Notes: a model not told the origin generated them from the sequence alone. DNA of 64,000 nt from Pseudomonas fluorescens NCIMB 11764 (GCF_000293885.2 NZ_CP010945.1:5290001-5354000), one strand, 5' to 3'. Counted from the stretch's first letter, positions 51,347 through 61,196 are shown. Program-made: numbers and translations.

Positions 51347-51823
51347 TTACTCGTGTCCTTTGTCAATCAAAGTGAAGACCAATGTTTTCACTTCCATCGC
51401 AGCGGTGTATTGAAATACAACTTTTTTGCCGGGATGAACCGCCGGATCAAGGGGATAGGCTTCCCATCCGCCGGTCTGACCCATCGGTTGAGGCATTTTG
51501 ATGGGGCCTCTTGATTCCATTGGTTCGCCGAAGAGTGCGTGGACATCGGACTGGGTCAATGCCAGCTTATATGGCGTTGGGAGCTCACCCTTGTACTCGA
51601 CGGTCGAGGGGGTCGTTTTGATGAGTGTTACAAAGACAGTTTCAAGCTGTTTACTCTCAGCCCAGAAGGACAGTGCGATGCCGACCTCGGGATTCAGATG
51701 CAACTTATCACGGCCTGGATACAGCTCCTTTAGCGGTTGATCGGGAACGATGCCAAGTGCGATCAAGTCGTTATAACTTTGGCCTAGGTTATCGATCCAC
51801 GCTTCGATATTTGTATTGGTCAT
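51347..51823 (-). CDS. DUF6392 family protein, probable bacteriocin immunity protein
   Basis: This 158-residue protein reads [20 protein letters not shown], then GIVPDQPLKELYPGRDKL, IALSFWAESKQLETVFVTLI and GPIKMPQPMGQTGGWEAYPL. It matches what I recall of DUF6392, small proteins found next to Pseudomonas pyocins. The start shares bases with the pyocin stop (TGATG) and AAGGATGG lies just ahead, the usual coupling of toxin and immunity. I infer that it neutralises the new C-terminal domain of the pyocin. ATG 51832 is a possible longer start. Confidence 0.7.
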   Translation of the reverse strand: MTNTNIEAWIDNLGQSYNDLIALGIVPDQPLKELYPGRDKLHLNPEVGIALSFWAESKQLETVFVTLIKTTPSTVEYKGELPTPYKLALTQSDVHALFGEPMESRGPIKMPQPMGQTGGWEAYPLDPAVHPGKKVVFQYTAAMEVKTLVFTLIDKGHE

Positions 51824-54375
51824 CAGTACCATCCTTGATCGTTGCTAAGTTTATGTAGCAAATCTCGTCCCAGCTCAATCTCCGATTCCGAAAAGCCAGA
51901 CTCAATCAAACCTGGCTTTAACGCATCAAAATTCGTATCCACAGCCATTCGCAAGTCGAACGCATCGGCAGCCTGTTTCCGTGCGTTGTTACGTCCTCCG
52001 TAAGTTTCACTATATTTTCGATGCACTGCTGTGGGGATTGCGATACTCGGTGCTTTTCTTAAAAAGTCGGCCAATTCCTCAGGACCGATGTCCGGCCAGG
52101 AATCAACGATGTACGCCTCCAACGCCCTCCGCGATGGAATATGGTCAATATCCAACCCATCTCCCCTGCTCCGACCACTGAGTTCGTTATATGGCCCTAC
52201 TTCCAGCGGCTCAACCGGCGGACCAACAAAAACCAGTCCCGGCGAAGGCAGTTCCATATCCCCCGGAAACCCGGGAATACTCGCACCAATCTCCCCTTCA
52301 TCAACCGCCGGAAACGTCTCGTTTTGCGGTAGGACCGGGATGACCGGGTTGCCGGGATAAACCGCGGGCGGAATGGACGGGGTTGGTGATGTCGTCGAAC
52401 CCAGTTGTTCACTGCCCGGCGGCACCAACGGTGTCCAGGTGCCAACCGGTGGAATCGGCCAGGGCACAACCGTCGGTACGATGCCCAACCATCCTTCGGT
52501 AGTTTGCGGTGTCTTGATGCTGATTTTGTCGAGGTTGAACGGGTCGGCCCAGAACTCCGGCCGCTCCTGATACCGCAGTTCGAATTCTCGGTTCGTACCC
52601 ACCCATGTGCTTTTCGGCGCGTACGGGGCGAAGCCTTGTTCGACTCGTTTTTTGTTCACCTCATCGAGTGGACGGGTCAACGCCGGGTGTTCACCGAGCG
52701 TTCGCCACAGGGCTTCGTCGAACGCCTCGAAAGACTTGAATTCCTTGCCCCGGAACTGATCGCCAATCTGACTCGGGATCGCTGCGCCGGCCGTCTGGCT
52801 GACGCCCTTCCACCAATCAGCTGTCGGCGGTTGACCGGTTCCAGTGACAACGCCGGAACCCATGGCCGGAACGTTGAAGGACAGGTAGGTCGGTGGCAGA
52901 CCAGGCACGCAGACAATGCAATCCTGAATGCGCCAATCAACACCCGCCGGGATGTCCTGAATCTGCGGTTCCGTGACAGTCAGACGAGTCTCGCTGGCCA
53001 AGGTCGCGTGAGGCGCGGCGTCAGGAGTGAACTGCACATACCTGGCCGGTGATCCAGGAACCTCGGCGGTGTAGATGCCTGTTCGCGGGTCGAGCACAGC
53101 ATTCACGACCGGGACGCGAGAATCGATTTCGCCCCCCGTCGCGCCGACAACGATCGCGGTTCCTTCCGGTGTGGCTACAGGTTTGAGCCGGTATTCCACC
53201 TCCACCGAACCGCCTGCGTCAGCAGCAGTCCGCATCTCTTGAGGGTCATGAAGTTCCAGGGCTTGAGCCGGAACGGCGACGGCCTCGGACAATCGTTGTC
53301 GTTGCTCGGAGGTCAGCTCGCCGTTGCCCAGTGCGCTGGGATAGGCCATCCCCACCACGAAAATTGCGGCTTGCCCTACCGTGAGCGTCGCGGTGACGGA
53401 GCCCAGTTCGGTGATTGCTCGCGAAACGGCAATGACCAGTTTGTCGGCATCAACCCATTCCCCGCCGTGGCTGGGCAATACCCCGGCAGACAGCGCTGAC
53501 GATGTGGCAGGTAATTGGAAGGTGTTGGCCTGTTTGATCTGTTCGAGGCGAGCATCCTCATCAACCTGTTGCTTGAACCGAATGCGCGCATCACGCTGCT
53601 CGGCGTGCTGCCGATGACGCTCCCAGAGTGCCTCCCGCTCACGCCAGATGATGGTCTGCTCGGCATGACGAGTGGCCAACGCATTGGATTTATCGTTGAG
53701 CCCGTCGATCTGCGCTGGCAGCAATCGGGCTTCATGAGCCGCGTTGTAGGCGCTCTCCCAGAGCTGATGACCACCCGTCAGCGCATCACCGAACTGCCCG
53801 AGTCGGGCCAGGTAGTCGTCGGCGGTTCGCGTGAGCGGATCGTGCCCGTCGAATGACCGGGCAAGCGCATTTTTTTCGTTGAGCTCCGCGGTTTTTAGGG
53901 CGATCAACCCGTCGATTTCGTTCTTGTCTTTGGTGATGAGATAAAGCTGCCAGCGCTCACTCGAGTCGCCGGCATGGTGCCGTTTTGCCGCCGAGATTTC
54001 GTTATCAAGTGACGAAGTGAGTTGCTCGGCTCGGGCGGTAAAACGTTGGTCTATTTCAGCTCTGGTTACGTTTTGAAGCTGGGTGAATTGTGCGAGTAGT
54101 TGATTGCGCGCATAGATGCGAGCCTGCTCTCGGGCTTGAGCAGCGGCCGCCACTGCCTGTGCTTCCTGCGCTGCCTTGTTCCGGTGGTACTCTTCCTTGG
54201 CAAGCCGTCGGGCTTCTTTCGTGCTTTTGCTGGGACCACTGGTTACGCCTGAGGCTCCTACGCGGTTGCCTCCAGAACCTCCACCACCGCCCCAGCCACC
54301 ACCGCCGCCCGAAGCAGGCGGCCCGGACCTGATGACGACGTCTCCTGACGTACCATCGTTGAATCGTTGTGCCAT
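51823..54375 (-). CDS. S-type pyocin with degenerate HNH domain and extra C-terminal domain
   Basis: This 850-residue bacteriocin starts at ATG 54375 after AAGGAGAG. Residues 20-40 are Gly-rich. Residues 55-290 are long helices (receptor/translocation part). Residues about 300-500 are a pyocin-S domain. Residues 530-632 align with the colicin E9-type DNase ([40 protein letters not shown]). The HNH residues are gone: ELHHD has become ELRYQ (601-602), and the later Asn and two His are replaced ([15 protein letters not shown]). A Pro-rich linker (633-725) leads to a new domain (726-850) with [15 protein letters not shown] at 738-752, likely the real toxic module. No LexA or PrtN box was found upstream. 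Confidence 0.82.
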   Translation of the reverse strand: MAQRFNDGTSGDVVIRSGPPASGGGGGWGGGGGSGGNRVGASGVTSGPSKSTKEARRLAKEEYHRNKAAQEAQAVAAAAQAREQARIYARNQLLAQFTQLQNVTRAEIDQRFTARAEQLTSSLDNEISAAKRHHAGDSSERWQLYLITKDKNEIDGLIALKTAELNEKNALARSFDGHDPLTRTADDYLARLGQFGDALTGGHQLWESAYNAAHEARLLPAQIDGLNDKSNALATRHAEQTIIWREREALWERHRQHAEQRDARIRFKQQVDEDARLEQIKQANTFQLPATSSALSAGVLPSHGGEWVDADKLVIAVSRAITELGSVTATLTVGQAAIFVVGMAYPSALGNGELTSEQRQRLSEAVAVPAQALELHDPQEMRTAADAGGSVEVEYRLKPVATPEGTAIVVGATGGEIDSRVPVVNAVLDPRTGIYTAEVPGSPARYVQFTPDAAPHATLASETRLTVTEPQIQDIPAGVDWRIQDCIVCVPGLPPTYLSFNVPAMGSGVVTGTGQPPTADWWKGVSQTAGAAIPSQIGDQFRGKEFKSFEAFDEALWRTLGEHPALTRPLDEVNKKRVEQGFAPYAPKSTWVGTNREFELRYQERPEFWADPFNLDKISIKTPQTTEGWLGIVPTVVPWPIPPVGTWTPLVPPGSEQLGSTTSPTPSIPPAVYPGNPVIPVLPQNETFPAVDEGEIGASIPGFPGDMELPSPGLVFVGPPVEPLEVGPYNELSGRSRGDGLDIDHIPSRRALEAYIVDSWPDIGPEELADFLRKAPSIAIPTAVHRKYSETYGGRNNARKQAADAFDLRMAVDTNFDALKPGLIESGFSESEIELGRDLLHKLSNDQGWY

Positions 54376-54560
54376 ACAGTCTCTCCTTGTCTGTAGGGCA
54401 CAGCTTGTCGATGGGGGAATGGCGAGGTGCGGTACATATGTATCGCGGGAATTTATGTCGGAAATTGACGCTTTCTGAACAGCTGAGTCGCGAGTCTACA
54501 AAAACCCTGTTCATGCGCTTAACTGACAGGAGTCCATTACGTCAAAGAGGAAGCGCACCG

Positions 54561-55448
54561 ATGCACCGTCTCACTGCAAAAGACTTCGCCCCGGAACTGC
54601 TCGAGCTCTACGACTACTACGCCCACGGCAGGATCAACCGGCGCGAATTCCTCGACCGTGCGGCGTTGTTCACTTTGGGCGGTTTGACGGCCAGCGCGTT
54701 ACTCGCTGCCCTGAGTCCGAATTACGCACTCGCCGAGCAGGTTGAGTTCACCGACCCGGACATCATCGCCGAATACATCACCTACCCCTCCCCCAAAGGC
54801 CACGGGACGGTTCGCGGTTATCTGGTGCGTCCGGCCAAAGCCACCGGCAAGGTAGCGGCTGTGGTGGTCGTGCATGAAAATCGCGGACTCAACCCGTACA
54901 TCGAGGATGTCGCACGGCGGTTGGCCAAGGCCGGCTTCATTGCGCTTGCGCCCGATGGACTGACCTCGGTGGGCGGCTATCCCGGCAACGATGACAAAGG
55001 TCGGGAGCTGCAGGCGACCGTTGACCCTGAAAAGCTCATGAATGATTTTTTCGCCGCCATCGAGTGGCTGATGAAACACAATGCGAGCAATGGAAAAGTC
55101 GGCATCACGGGTTTCTGCTACGGTGGTGGTGTGGTCAATGCCGCGGCGGTGGCCTATCCGGAGCTGGGCGCTGCCGTGTCCTTTTATGGTCGCCAGGCAG
55201 AGGCCAAGGATGTTCCCCGAATCAAGGCACCGTTGATGCTTCATTACGGTGAACTGGACACGCGCATCAACGAAGGATGGCCCGCTTACGAGCAGGCCTT
55301 AAAAGCGGCAGGCAAGACTTATGAAGCCTACATCTACCCCGGTGCCAACCACGGTTTCCATAATGACTCGACACCGAGATACGACGAGGCCGCCGCCAAG
55401 CTTGCCTGGGAAAGAACACTGAACTGGTTCCGGCGCTGCCTGGTTTAG
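54561..55448 (+). CDS. Dienelactone hydrolase family protein with Tat signal
   Basis: This 295-residue alpha/beta hydrolase has the carboxymethylenebutenolidase triad: Cys186 (GFCYGGG), Asp233 (GELDTRIN) and His264 (GANHGFHND), with Glu106 (HENRGL) close by. Residues 25-58 hold a twin-arginine signal ([16 protein letters not shown], ending YALA), so it is probably exported folded. ATG 54561 with GAGGA ahead is chosen. The longer frame upstream runs over the pyocin promoter. Its substrate is unknown; ring-cleavage genes are not nearby. Confidence 0.87.
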   Translation: MHRLTAKDFAPELLELYDYYAHGRINRREFLDRAALFTLGGLTASALLAALSPNYALAEQVEFTDPDIIAEYITYPSPKGHGTVRGYLVRPAKATGKVAAVVVVHENRGLNPYIEDVARRLAKAGFIALAPDGLTSVGGYPGNDDKGRELQATVDPEKLMNDFFAAIEWLMKHNASNGKVGITGFCYGGGVVNAAAVAYPELGAAVSFYGRQAEAKDVPRIKAPLMLHYGELDTRINEGWPAYEQALKAAGKTYEAYIYPGANHGFHNDSTPRYDEAAAKLAWERTLNWFRRCLV

Positions 55449-55511
55449 CGCAAGAAATGCTAAGCAGGGATTCATTTCTATGTTCTCAGTCTTCTTAGAG
55501 TGCCAAATCCC

Positions 55512-56339
55512 ATGAGCAACATTGATTTCCTATCGCAAAGAACCCCACTTTTCAGCATTGTTCTGGTCAATTACAAGACCATCGAAATAACCCGGATTTG
55601 CCTCGACCTGCTGCATCAGCACCTGGGTGAAAGCAACATCCCGGTCTGGGTAGTCGATAACGATTCCGCCGATGAAAGCACCGACTATCTGCGCACACTG
55701 GACTGGATCCACCTGATCGAACGCTCCTGTCCCGAAAAGGAACCGGGCCATATTGCACACGGAAGAGCACTCGACATGGTGCTGGAGCGGGTTGAAACCG
55801 ACTATCTGTTTCTGCTGCACACCGACACGTTCATTTTCGACAAGAATGTGTTTTCGATGATGATGAACAAATGCATTAATAAACCGAACGTCGTGGCCAT
55901 CGGATGCGTAGAGCAAATCAACCGCAGTACCACGAGAGCCCTTTGGCGCTTTAGCTCTCGACTGGTAAAACATCACGTCAGACGCCTGAAACTGTCCTTG
56001 GGGTTACGCTCCAGAGAGCCAAAGCCCTACAGGGAAGTTTATTTGAAAAGCTTCTGCACCTTATGGAATTGCAAGCTGATGAAACAACACTCCATGCATT
56101 TTCTGATGGATGATCGCGTACCCGGTTATACACTCCAGGATCGCATGACCCAATTGGGCTATGTTGTTGAGCTGTTGTCGACGCGCAAGATATTCAGCTA
56201 CCTCGACCATATTCAGGCTGGCACCGTCGCGGCCGCTGGTGGTTACGAAACAACGCACAGACGAACGAAGATGTACAACGACATCCTTAAACGCTTGAAC
56301 AGTGAACACAGCCAGGTTTCGTCTTCACCTAAAAAATAG
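55512..56339 (+). CDS. Family 2-like glycosyltransferase
   Basis: This 275-residue protein has a GT-A fold start (LFSIVLVNYKTIEITRICLD, then VWVVDNDSADES) and a DxD-like site (FLLHTDTFIF). An alpha-helical end includes LDHIQAGTVAAAGG. The C-terminus is basic (HRRTKMYNDILKRLN). It starts at ATG 55512, and a GTG 12 bases upstream is possible. The next gene, a 2OG-Fe(II) oxygenase 58 bases on, probably acts on the same glycan or protein. Lower G+C and AT-rich spacers than the neighbours hint at acquisition. Confidence 0.75.
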   Translation: MSNIDFLSQRTPLFSIVLVNYKTIEITRICLDLLHQHLGESNIPVWVVDNDSADESTDYLRTLDWIHLIERSCPEKEPGHIAHGRALDMVLERVETDYLFLLHTDTFIFDKNVFSMMMNKCINKPNVVAIGCVEQINRSTTRALWRFSSRLVKHHVRRLKLSLGLRSREPKPYREVYLKSFCTLWNCKLMKQHSMHFLMDDRVPGYTLQDRMTQLGYVVELLSTRKIFSYLDHIQAGTVAAAGGYETTHRRTKMYNDILKRLNSEHSQVSSSPKK

Positions 56340-56397
56340 GGCGTGTAACGCTACCTGGAAGTACCCAGGTTGTTATGAATAGTTTATTGGAGCGGTA

Positions 56398-57201
56398 ATG
56401 AGACCCATCACGCAGACACTGCCCATCACCGTTACGCCAGAGCTTGATTTCGACCAGAACGCCGCCAGCTCGCTGGGTCAGTCGCTCGCAATGACTTACG
56501 CTCAGGCCACCCCTTTTCCACACATCGTCATTGACGACTTTTTACCGCAAGACCTGATTGCGAGCATCTGCTCGCACTTTCCGGTCGAGCCAACCAGCAA
56601 CGAAATGCTTTATGAGCGCGGCTACAAAGGTCAGCACAAACGGCAAATCAGCCCCAACGAATGCGACCCCTATTTGAAGACGGTTTTCAACGCCTTCAAC
56701 TCTGCACCCATGTTGCAGTTTCTGGAAAAACTTACAGGTATCGAAGGCTTGATACCCGATCCTTACTTTACCGGCGGCGGGCTGCATGAAACGAAAAGGG
56801 GTGGTTTCCTGGGCGTGCACTCGGACTTCAGGCTCAACAAAAAACTGAATATCGAGCGCAGACTGAATGCCATTATTTATCTGAACCAGGATTGGCAAGA
56901 GGCATACGGTGGCAACCTGGAGCTATGGGATGTCGGGATGAAAACCTGCCTGAAGAAAGTCCTGCCGGTCTACAATCGCTGCGTCATTTTCAACACCGAC
57001 AAGGACAGCAACCACGGGCACCCGGAGCCTCTGACGACGCCGGAACACATTACGCGCCGGTCCATCGCGCTGTACTACTACACCGCAGCCACCGTGGTTG
57101 CCGACCCTGCGCAAAGAAACAAAACTCATTACAAACCACGGCCCAAGGATCGTTTGAGCCTCAAGTACTACCTCAACAAACTCATCAAGAAAAAGTCCTG
57201 A
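56398..57201 (+). CDS. 2-oxoglutarate/Fe(II)-dependent oxygenase
   Basis: This 267-residue protein has the iron ligands His141 and Asp143 (GVHSDFRL), a third His at 206 or 208 (NHGHPEPL) and an Arg for 2-oxoglutarate (ITRRSIALYYY). This is the prolyl 4-hydroxylase-like 2OG-FeII_Oxy_3 layout. The N-terminus contains FPHIVIDDFLPQDLI, typical of the group. GGAG lies ahead of ATG 56398. The C-terminal KYYLNKLIKKK is strongly basic. It likely hydroxylates a sugar, peptide or lipid made with the preceding glycosyltransferase. The target is unknown. Confidence 0.82.
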   Translation: MRPITQTLPITVTPELDFDQNAASSLGQSLAMTYAQATPFPHIVIDDFLPQDLIASICSHFPVEPTSNEMLYERGYKGQHKRQISPNECDPYLKTVFNAFNSAPMLQFLEKLTGIEGLIPDPYFTGGGLHETKRGGFLGVHSDFRLNKKLNIERRLNAIIYLNQDWQEAYGGNLELWDVGMKTCLKKVLPVYNRCVIFNTDKDSNHGHPEPLTTPEHITRRSIALYYYTAATVVADPAQRNKTHYKPRPKDRLSLKYYLNKLIKKKS

Positions 57202-57211
57202 CGAGTGGCGT

Positions 57212-58156
57212 CTACCCCACCACATCAATCAACTGCTCGCGCTGCGCTCCCGTCAGCATCGGACCGAACCCAGCGCCGGCATTTTCCGCCATGTAACGCG
57301 GGTTGCCGGTGCCGGGGATGACGCAGGTCACCGCCGAATGCGCCAGCAAATACTTGAGCGCCAGTTGCGCCCAACTGGTGACGCCGACTTGCGAGGCCCA
57401 ACCCGGCAGCGGCCTGCCCTTCAAGCGAGCAAGCAAATCACCACCGCCGAACGGCCGGTTGCAGATCACCGCCACGCCGCGTTCACGGCACAGCGGCAGG
57501 ATGCGTTTCTCGACGCCGCGATCGTCCAGCGCATAGTTGATCTGCAAGAAATCCAGTGGCTCGGCTTTCAGCGCCGCTTCCACTTCGTCATACGCCGACG
57601 CGGTGTAATGGGTGATACCGATGTAGCGAATGCGCCCTTCTTCCTTCCATTGGCGCAACGTTGGCAAATGGGTTTTCCAGTCCAGCAGGTTGTGAATCTG
57701 CATCAGATCGATCCGGTCGGTCTGCAGCAGTTTGAACGACTGCTCCATCTGCGCGATGCCCTCTTCGCGGCCACGGGTCCACACCTTGGTCGCCAGAAAG
57801 GCCGGCGAGCGCGGCTTGTGGATCGACAGCAGTTCACCGGTGGTCTGCTCCGCGCGGCCATACATGGGCGAGCTGTCGATCACCGTCCCGCCCTTTTCGA
57901 ACAACGCACTGAGGACGGCGGGCAGGTTTTTGTAGGCCGGATCGGCAGGCGCGACATCAAAACCGCGATAGGTGCCCACGCCGACAATGGGCAGTGGCTC
58001 GTTGCTGGAAGGAATGGCGCGGGTCAGCATGTTCTTGCCTCCTGTTTCCTTCGACGGCGCGATGGCTGCAAAGGCCGGATCGAAAGTGAGCATCGCCGAA
58101 GCACCGGCAGCCAGCGTGAGTATTTGTCGACGCGTGTATCCATCAGTGTGGCTCAT
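57212..58156 (-). CDS. Tat-exported aldo-keto reductase
   Basis: This 314-residue protein begins with a twin-arginine signal (YTRRQILTLAAGASAML, ending AFA-A). It then has an AKR barrel with the tetrad Asp94 and Tyr99 (VIDSSPMYG), Lys124 (ATKVW) and His155 (QIHNLLDW). Cofactor loops (ICNRPFGGGDL, TCVIPGTGNP) are present. An exported NADPH-type reductase is unusual but known in this subfamily. It converges on the 2OG-oxygenase gene with 10 bases between. Confidence 0.85.
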   Translation of the reverse strand: MSHTDGYTRRQILTLAAGASAMLTFDPAFAAIAPSKETGGKNMLTRAIPSSNEPLPIVGVGTYRGFDVAPADPAYKNLPAVLSALFEKGGTVIDSSPMYGRAEQTTGELLSIHKPRSPAFLATKVWTRGREEGIAQMEQSFKLLQTDRIDLMQIHNLLDWKTHLPTLRQWKEEGRIRYIGITHYTASAYDEVEAALKAEPLDFLQINYALDDRGVEKRILPLCRERGVAVICNRPFGGGDLLARLKGRPLPGWASQVGVTSWAQLALKYLLAHSAVTCVIPGTGNPRYMAENAGAGFGPMLTGAQREQLIDVVG

Positions 58157-58484
58157 GGTTTCGTCCTTACACTTCTTTACTGTCTGCCTGTTGTGCGGTC
58201 AGCCACACGCATAACCCGCCCCGCAGTTCGGCAAACGGCAAAATCAACAGCGCCACCAGACTCCTGCTGGCTACAACAGAATAGCTGTCGGGGACAATTC
58301 GTCCCGGCGTGGAATACAACAAGGCTGTAAAGGCTGGTGTGCAGCAGCAATCGGTTGGCTGAATATCCGTTTTTGGGTGATGGCTGATAGGGTTCCAAGG
58401 ACGGCGGTGTAGCCGCACGCCGCTGTCGTTCAACTACACTCCGACAGCGATCAGCCGTCGCGGTCGTCAGGTCCAGAGCAATCA
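58157..58484. other. 328-base intergenic region
   Basis: This spacer between two divergent genes should hold both promoters. Around 58361-58397 the sequence GAATATCCGTTTTTGGGTGA and following bases resemble the start of the long repeat at 44.9/45.4 kb, so it may be a decayed partial copy. No credible gene is seen. Confidence 0.35.
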
Positions 58485-59273
58485 ATGCCACTCACCAACG
58501 TTAGCCGAATGTCGCGCATCCTGATGTATATCGTCGTCATCGTCGCCGTGCTGTACCTGGCGCTGTGTGCCGCGCTGTTCATGTTCCAGCGCGCGCTGAT
58601 CTACTTCCCGCAACCCGCTGCGCCCGGCGCGCCCGAAACGCTGCTCACGCTATCGGTGGCGGACGCACAGGTGCAGGTCACCGTCAGGCCGCACGACGGG
58701 CCCAATGCATTGATTTATTTTGGTGGCAATGCCGAGGACGTTTCGCGAAACCTGCCGCAATTCTCCCGGGCGTTCCCCGACCACGCCCTCTACTTGCTGC
58801 ACTACCGGGGTTTTGGCGGGAGCACCGGGTCACCTTCCGAGGAGGCGATTTCACGCGATGCCATGACCTTGTTCGACAAGGTCTACGACACACATCCGCA
58901 CATTGCCGTGGTGGGTCGCAGCCTCGGTTCGGGCGTCGCCGTGCGCCTCGCGAGCCAGCGCCCGGCCGCGCGACTGATCCTGATCACACCCTACAACAGC
59001 CTCGAGGATCTCGCCGTCCGCCAATACCCGATTTTCCCGGTGAAATGGCTGCTGCAGGACAAGTTCGAATCGTGGAAATACGCCGCGCATATCTCGATAC
59101 CGACGCTGCTGCTGGCGGCAGAGCAGGACGAAGTGATCCCGCACTCGAGCACAGAAAAGCTCTACGAACATTTCGCCAAAGGCGTGGCGACCCTGAAAGT
59201 GATTCCAGGCGTGGGGCACAATTCGATCTCCGACAGCCCCGAGTACCTGAAGCTGATGGAGGACGGGTTGTAG
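58485..59273 (+). CDS. Membrane-anchored alpha/beta hydrolase
   Basis: This 262-residue protein has an N-terminal membrane helix (ILMYIVVIVAVLYLALCAAL). A hydrolase fold follows with nucleophile Ser146 in GRSLGSG, oxyanion-side HYRGFGGSTG, acid EQDEVIP and His in GVGHNSI. It resembles the YfhR/BEM46-like family of monoacylglycerol-type hydrolases. ATG 58485 is used. ATG 58509 (MSRILMY) is a reasonable alternative. It stands alone between divergent and convergent neighbours. Confidence 0.85.
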   Translation: MPLTNVSRMSRILMYIVVIVAVLYLALCAALFMFQRALIYFPQPAAPGAPETLLTLSVADAQVQVTVRPHDGPNALIYFGGNAEDVSRNLPQFSRAFPDHALYLLHYRGFGGSTGSPSEEAISRDAMTLFDKVYDTHPHIAVVGRSLGSGVAVRLASQRPAARLILITPYNSLEDLAVRQYPIFPVKWLLQDKFESWKYAAHISIPTLLLAAEQDEVIPHSSTEKLYEHFAKGVATLKVIPGVGHNSISDSPEYLKLMEDGL

Positions 59274-59282
59274 CTCACTCGA

Positions 59283-59612
59283 TCATTTGCGCGCCAGCTT
59301 AAAGCGCACGCAATCTTCGTAGAAACTCTGGCGCAGCGCCGCAGGCTTGATCCGCGACGGGCTGTCGTAGGTTTGTTCGGTAATCCCCATTGCCGTCATG
59401 CGCATCCACGGCTTGCTGAACTTGTAGGTCTGCAGTTTCTGCCGGGCGGCGTAGAGCGAAACGCCCGCCAGTTTGAGTTCCTGGGCTCTTGCTGCAGTGC
59501 CCGCGCCCCAGCTGCACATGTACCGGTCATTACTTTGAAGCTCTTTGGCCTGGACGGCGACGGCGATACCTGCCAAGCCCAACGAAATCAGTGAGATCCA
59601 TACATTGCGCAT
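59283..59612 (-). CDS. Small exported hypothetical protein
   Basis: This 109-residue product has a signal peptide (MRNVWISLISLGLAGIAVAV, cut at QA-KE). A mature part follows with two Cys (RYMCSWG, YEDCVRFK) that could pair, and a helical AARAQELKLAGVSLYAARQK. I do not recognise a family. It converges on the hydrolase gene. Confidence 0.65.
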   Translation of the reverse strand: MRNVWISLISLGLAGIAVAVQAKELQSNDRYMCSWGAGTAARAQELKLAGVSLYAARQKLQTYKFSKPWMRMTAMGITEQTYDSPSRIKPAALRQSFYEDCVRFKLARK

Positions 59613-59834
59613 TTAAAGCCAGCCCTAACCACCTGAAATTAAAGTGATTCTGTCTGTAACTTTGAGGCTTCGGGGCCAGCAAAATGCCTTGATTCAAACC
59701 GCCTCAGTTTCCCGAGCCCCGTTTGAGGTCGATAACGCCGCCCAGGATGACGACAATTCACAACAACCGTAGCAGCGTGGTGGAGTCACTCAGCACCGCC
59801 ATCGGGCCTGCGGCTTGAAAATGCGGTTCAACGG

Positions 59835-60875
59835 CTAGCTGTCTACCCGGTTACGCCCATTGCGCTTGGCCTGGTAGAGCGCGTCATCGGCGCGGGTCAC
59901 CAGACTGTCCAGGCTCTCACCGGATTGCGCGAAGGCCACACCGAAGGACGCCGTGATCGTGTCGAGTACCTTGCCATCGATACGCGCCTTGATCCGCAAC
60001 GCCTGGATTTTCACCCGCAGTTGCTCGGCAAACACCCCGGCACTCGCCAGGTCGGCGCAGTGTTCCAGAATGACGCAGAACTCCTCGCCACCGTAACGCG
60101 CCGCCGTGGCATGGGGTGGCAGCGAACTGCGCAGTACTTGCCCGACATGTTGCAGGACACGGTCGCCCAACGGGTGGCCGTACTGGTCATTGAATTGCTT
60201 GAAGTGGTCGATATCCAGCATGACCAGCGCCACGCCCCGGTCAGGATTACTCAGCGCCTGCTCCAGCAAACGGGTGAAGGCTGTCCGGTTGAGCAGTTCG
60301 GTCAGGCCATCGAGTGTCGCCGCCAGTTGCGCACGTTCAAGTTTGCTGCGCAGGCTTTTGATCTCGCTCTGGGCCGAGTGCAACTGGGAGAGGAAGCGTT
60401 CCTGCTGGTTCTGCATGAGCTGGGTGCTCTGTTGCAGCTCGCTCAGTATATCCGGCAAACGTTCGTTGGCAGGCAACTCGAGCATCTCCAGGCAACGTCC
60501 CAGACTGCTTTGAAAGTTGAGATTGCCCTCGACGCTGCGCGAAACGTCGCGCTGCATGTCATCCACCAGATTGATTGCCTGTTGCTGCCCGGCGCGGGCC
60601 TCCGCCAGTTCGTCGCGAATGATGTAGTCGCGAAACAGCCGCGTCGCGGACTCCGGCGGAAAATAATCAAAGTCCTTGACCACCCGGTCCAGCTGACGAT
60701 TGAGCTCGGGGTCCAGGCCTTTGCTGTAGGTGTACCAGAGCGCGTAATGCACCGGATTGGGCGGGATGTTGTGACGCACCATCAGCGGGATGGCTTGTTT
60801 GAGCAGCGCCGCAGCTTCGCGGGAATCTTCCGGATACAGCGCAAGGGCAGTCGCACGCGTCTCTATTTGGCTCAT
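59835..60875 (-). CDS. GGDEF diguanylate cyclase
   Basis: From ATG 60875 this is a 346-residue soluble protein. The N-terminal half is a helical sensor region of the type seen before GGDEF in pseudomonads (IPPNPVHYALWYTYSKGLDP, then a coiled coil around QNQQERFLSQLHSAQSEIKS). The C-terminal cyclase domain has LDGLTELLNRTAF, LVMLDIDHFKQFND and the signature GGEEF. It would make c-di-GMP. The RxxD inhibition site normally five residues before GGEEF is not present (LPPHATAARYGGEEF), so product feedback is probably absent. The longer frame to 61022 is not supported. Confidence 0.88.
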   Translation of the reverse strand: MSQIETRATALALYPEDSREAAALLKQAIPLMVRHNIPPNPVHYALWYTYSKGLDPELNRQLDRVVKDFDYFPPESATRLFRDYIIRDELAEARAGQQQAINLVDDMQRDVSRSVEGNLNFQSSLGRCLEMLELPANERLPDILSELQQSTQLMQNQQERFLSQLHSAQSEIKSLRSKLERAQLAATLDGLTELLNRTAFTRLLEQALSNPDRGVALVMLDIDHFKQFNDQYGHPLGDRVLQHVGQVLRSSLPPHATAARYGGEEFCVILEHCADLASAGVFAEQLRVKIQALRIKARIDGKVLDTITASFGVAFAQSGESLDSLVTRADDALYQAKRNGRNRVDS

Positions 60876-61163
60876 GTCATCACTGTGGTTGTTAATGATT
60901 GGCAAATGCAAAACGCTGCGAGCATAACCAGACGCGTGGCAAACGGCTATCTCAACATTTAACACCGACCATTGTCGGAACGCTGGTCGTGATGCTCTGA
61001 GGAAGGCATCAAAAGTAACCACTGTGAATTCCTGGCGTTCAGGAGAGTCTGGTGGTGTCTCAGGGCGTGCTGGAAATCAGCGTCAACGATGAGCGTTCCT
61101 GCTTTAAATGATCGTTCTAAATGACTGAGCGATTTTTCAATCGCAGCTTATTTCAGGCAAAAA

Positions 61164-61196
61164 AAATCCCGGGCAGCTGATGGACGCCCGGGATTT
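61164..61196 (-). terminator. Rho-independent terminator for the glutamylpolyamine operon
   Basis: AAATCCCGGGC (61164-61174) and GCCCGGGATTT (61186-61196) pair perfectly around 11 bases. On the minus strand it is followed by a run of T (61160s), and it lies 155 bases past the stop of the synthetase gene. The rest of the 475-base gap 60876-61350 holds no gene that I can support. Confidence 0.8.

Noticed and set aside
54376-54560. Possible LexA or PrtN (P-box) sites upstream of the pyocin
   Set aside because: CTGT and ACAG occur (for example 54508-54530) but not at the CTG-N10-CAG spacing, and no repeated ATTGNNGT boxes were found.
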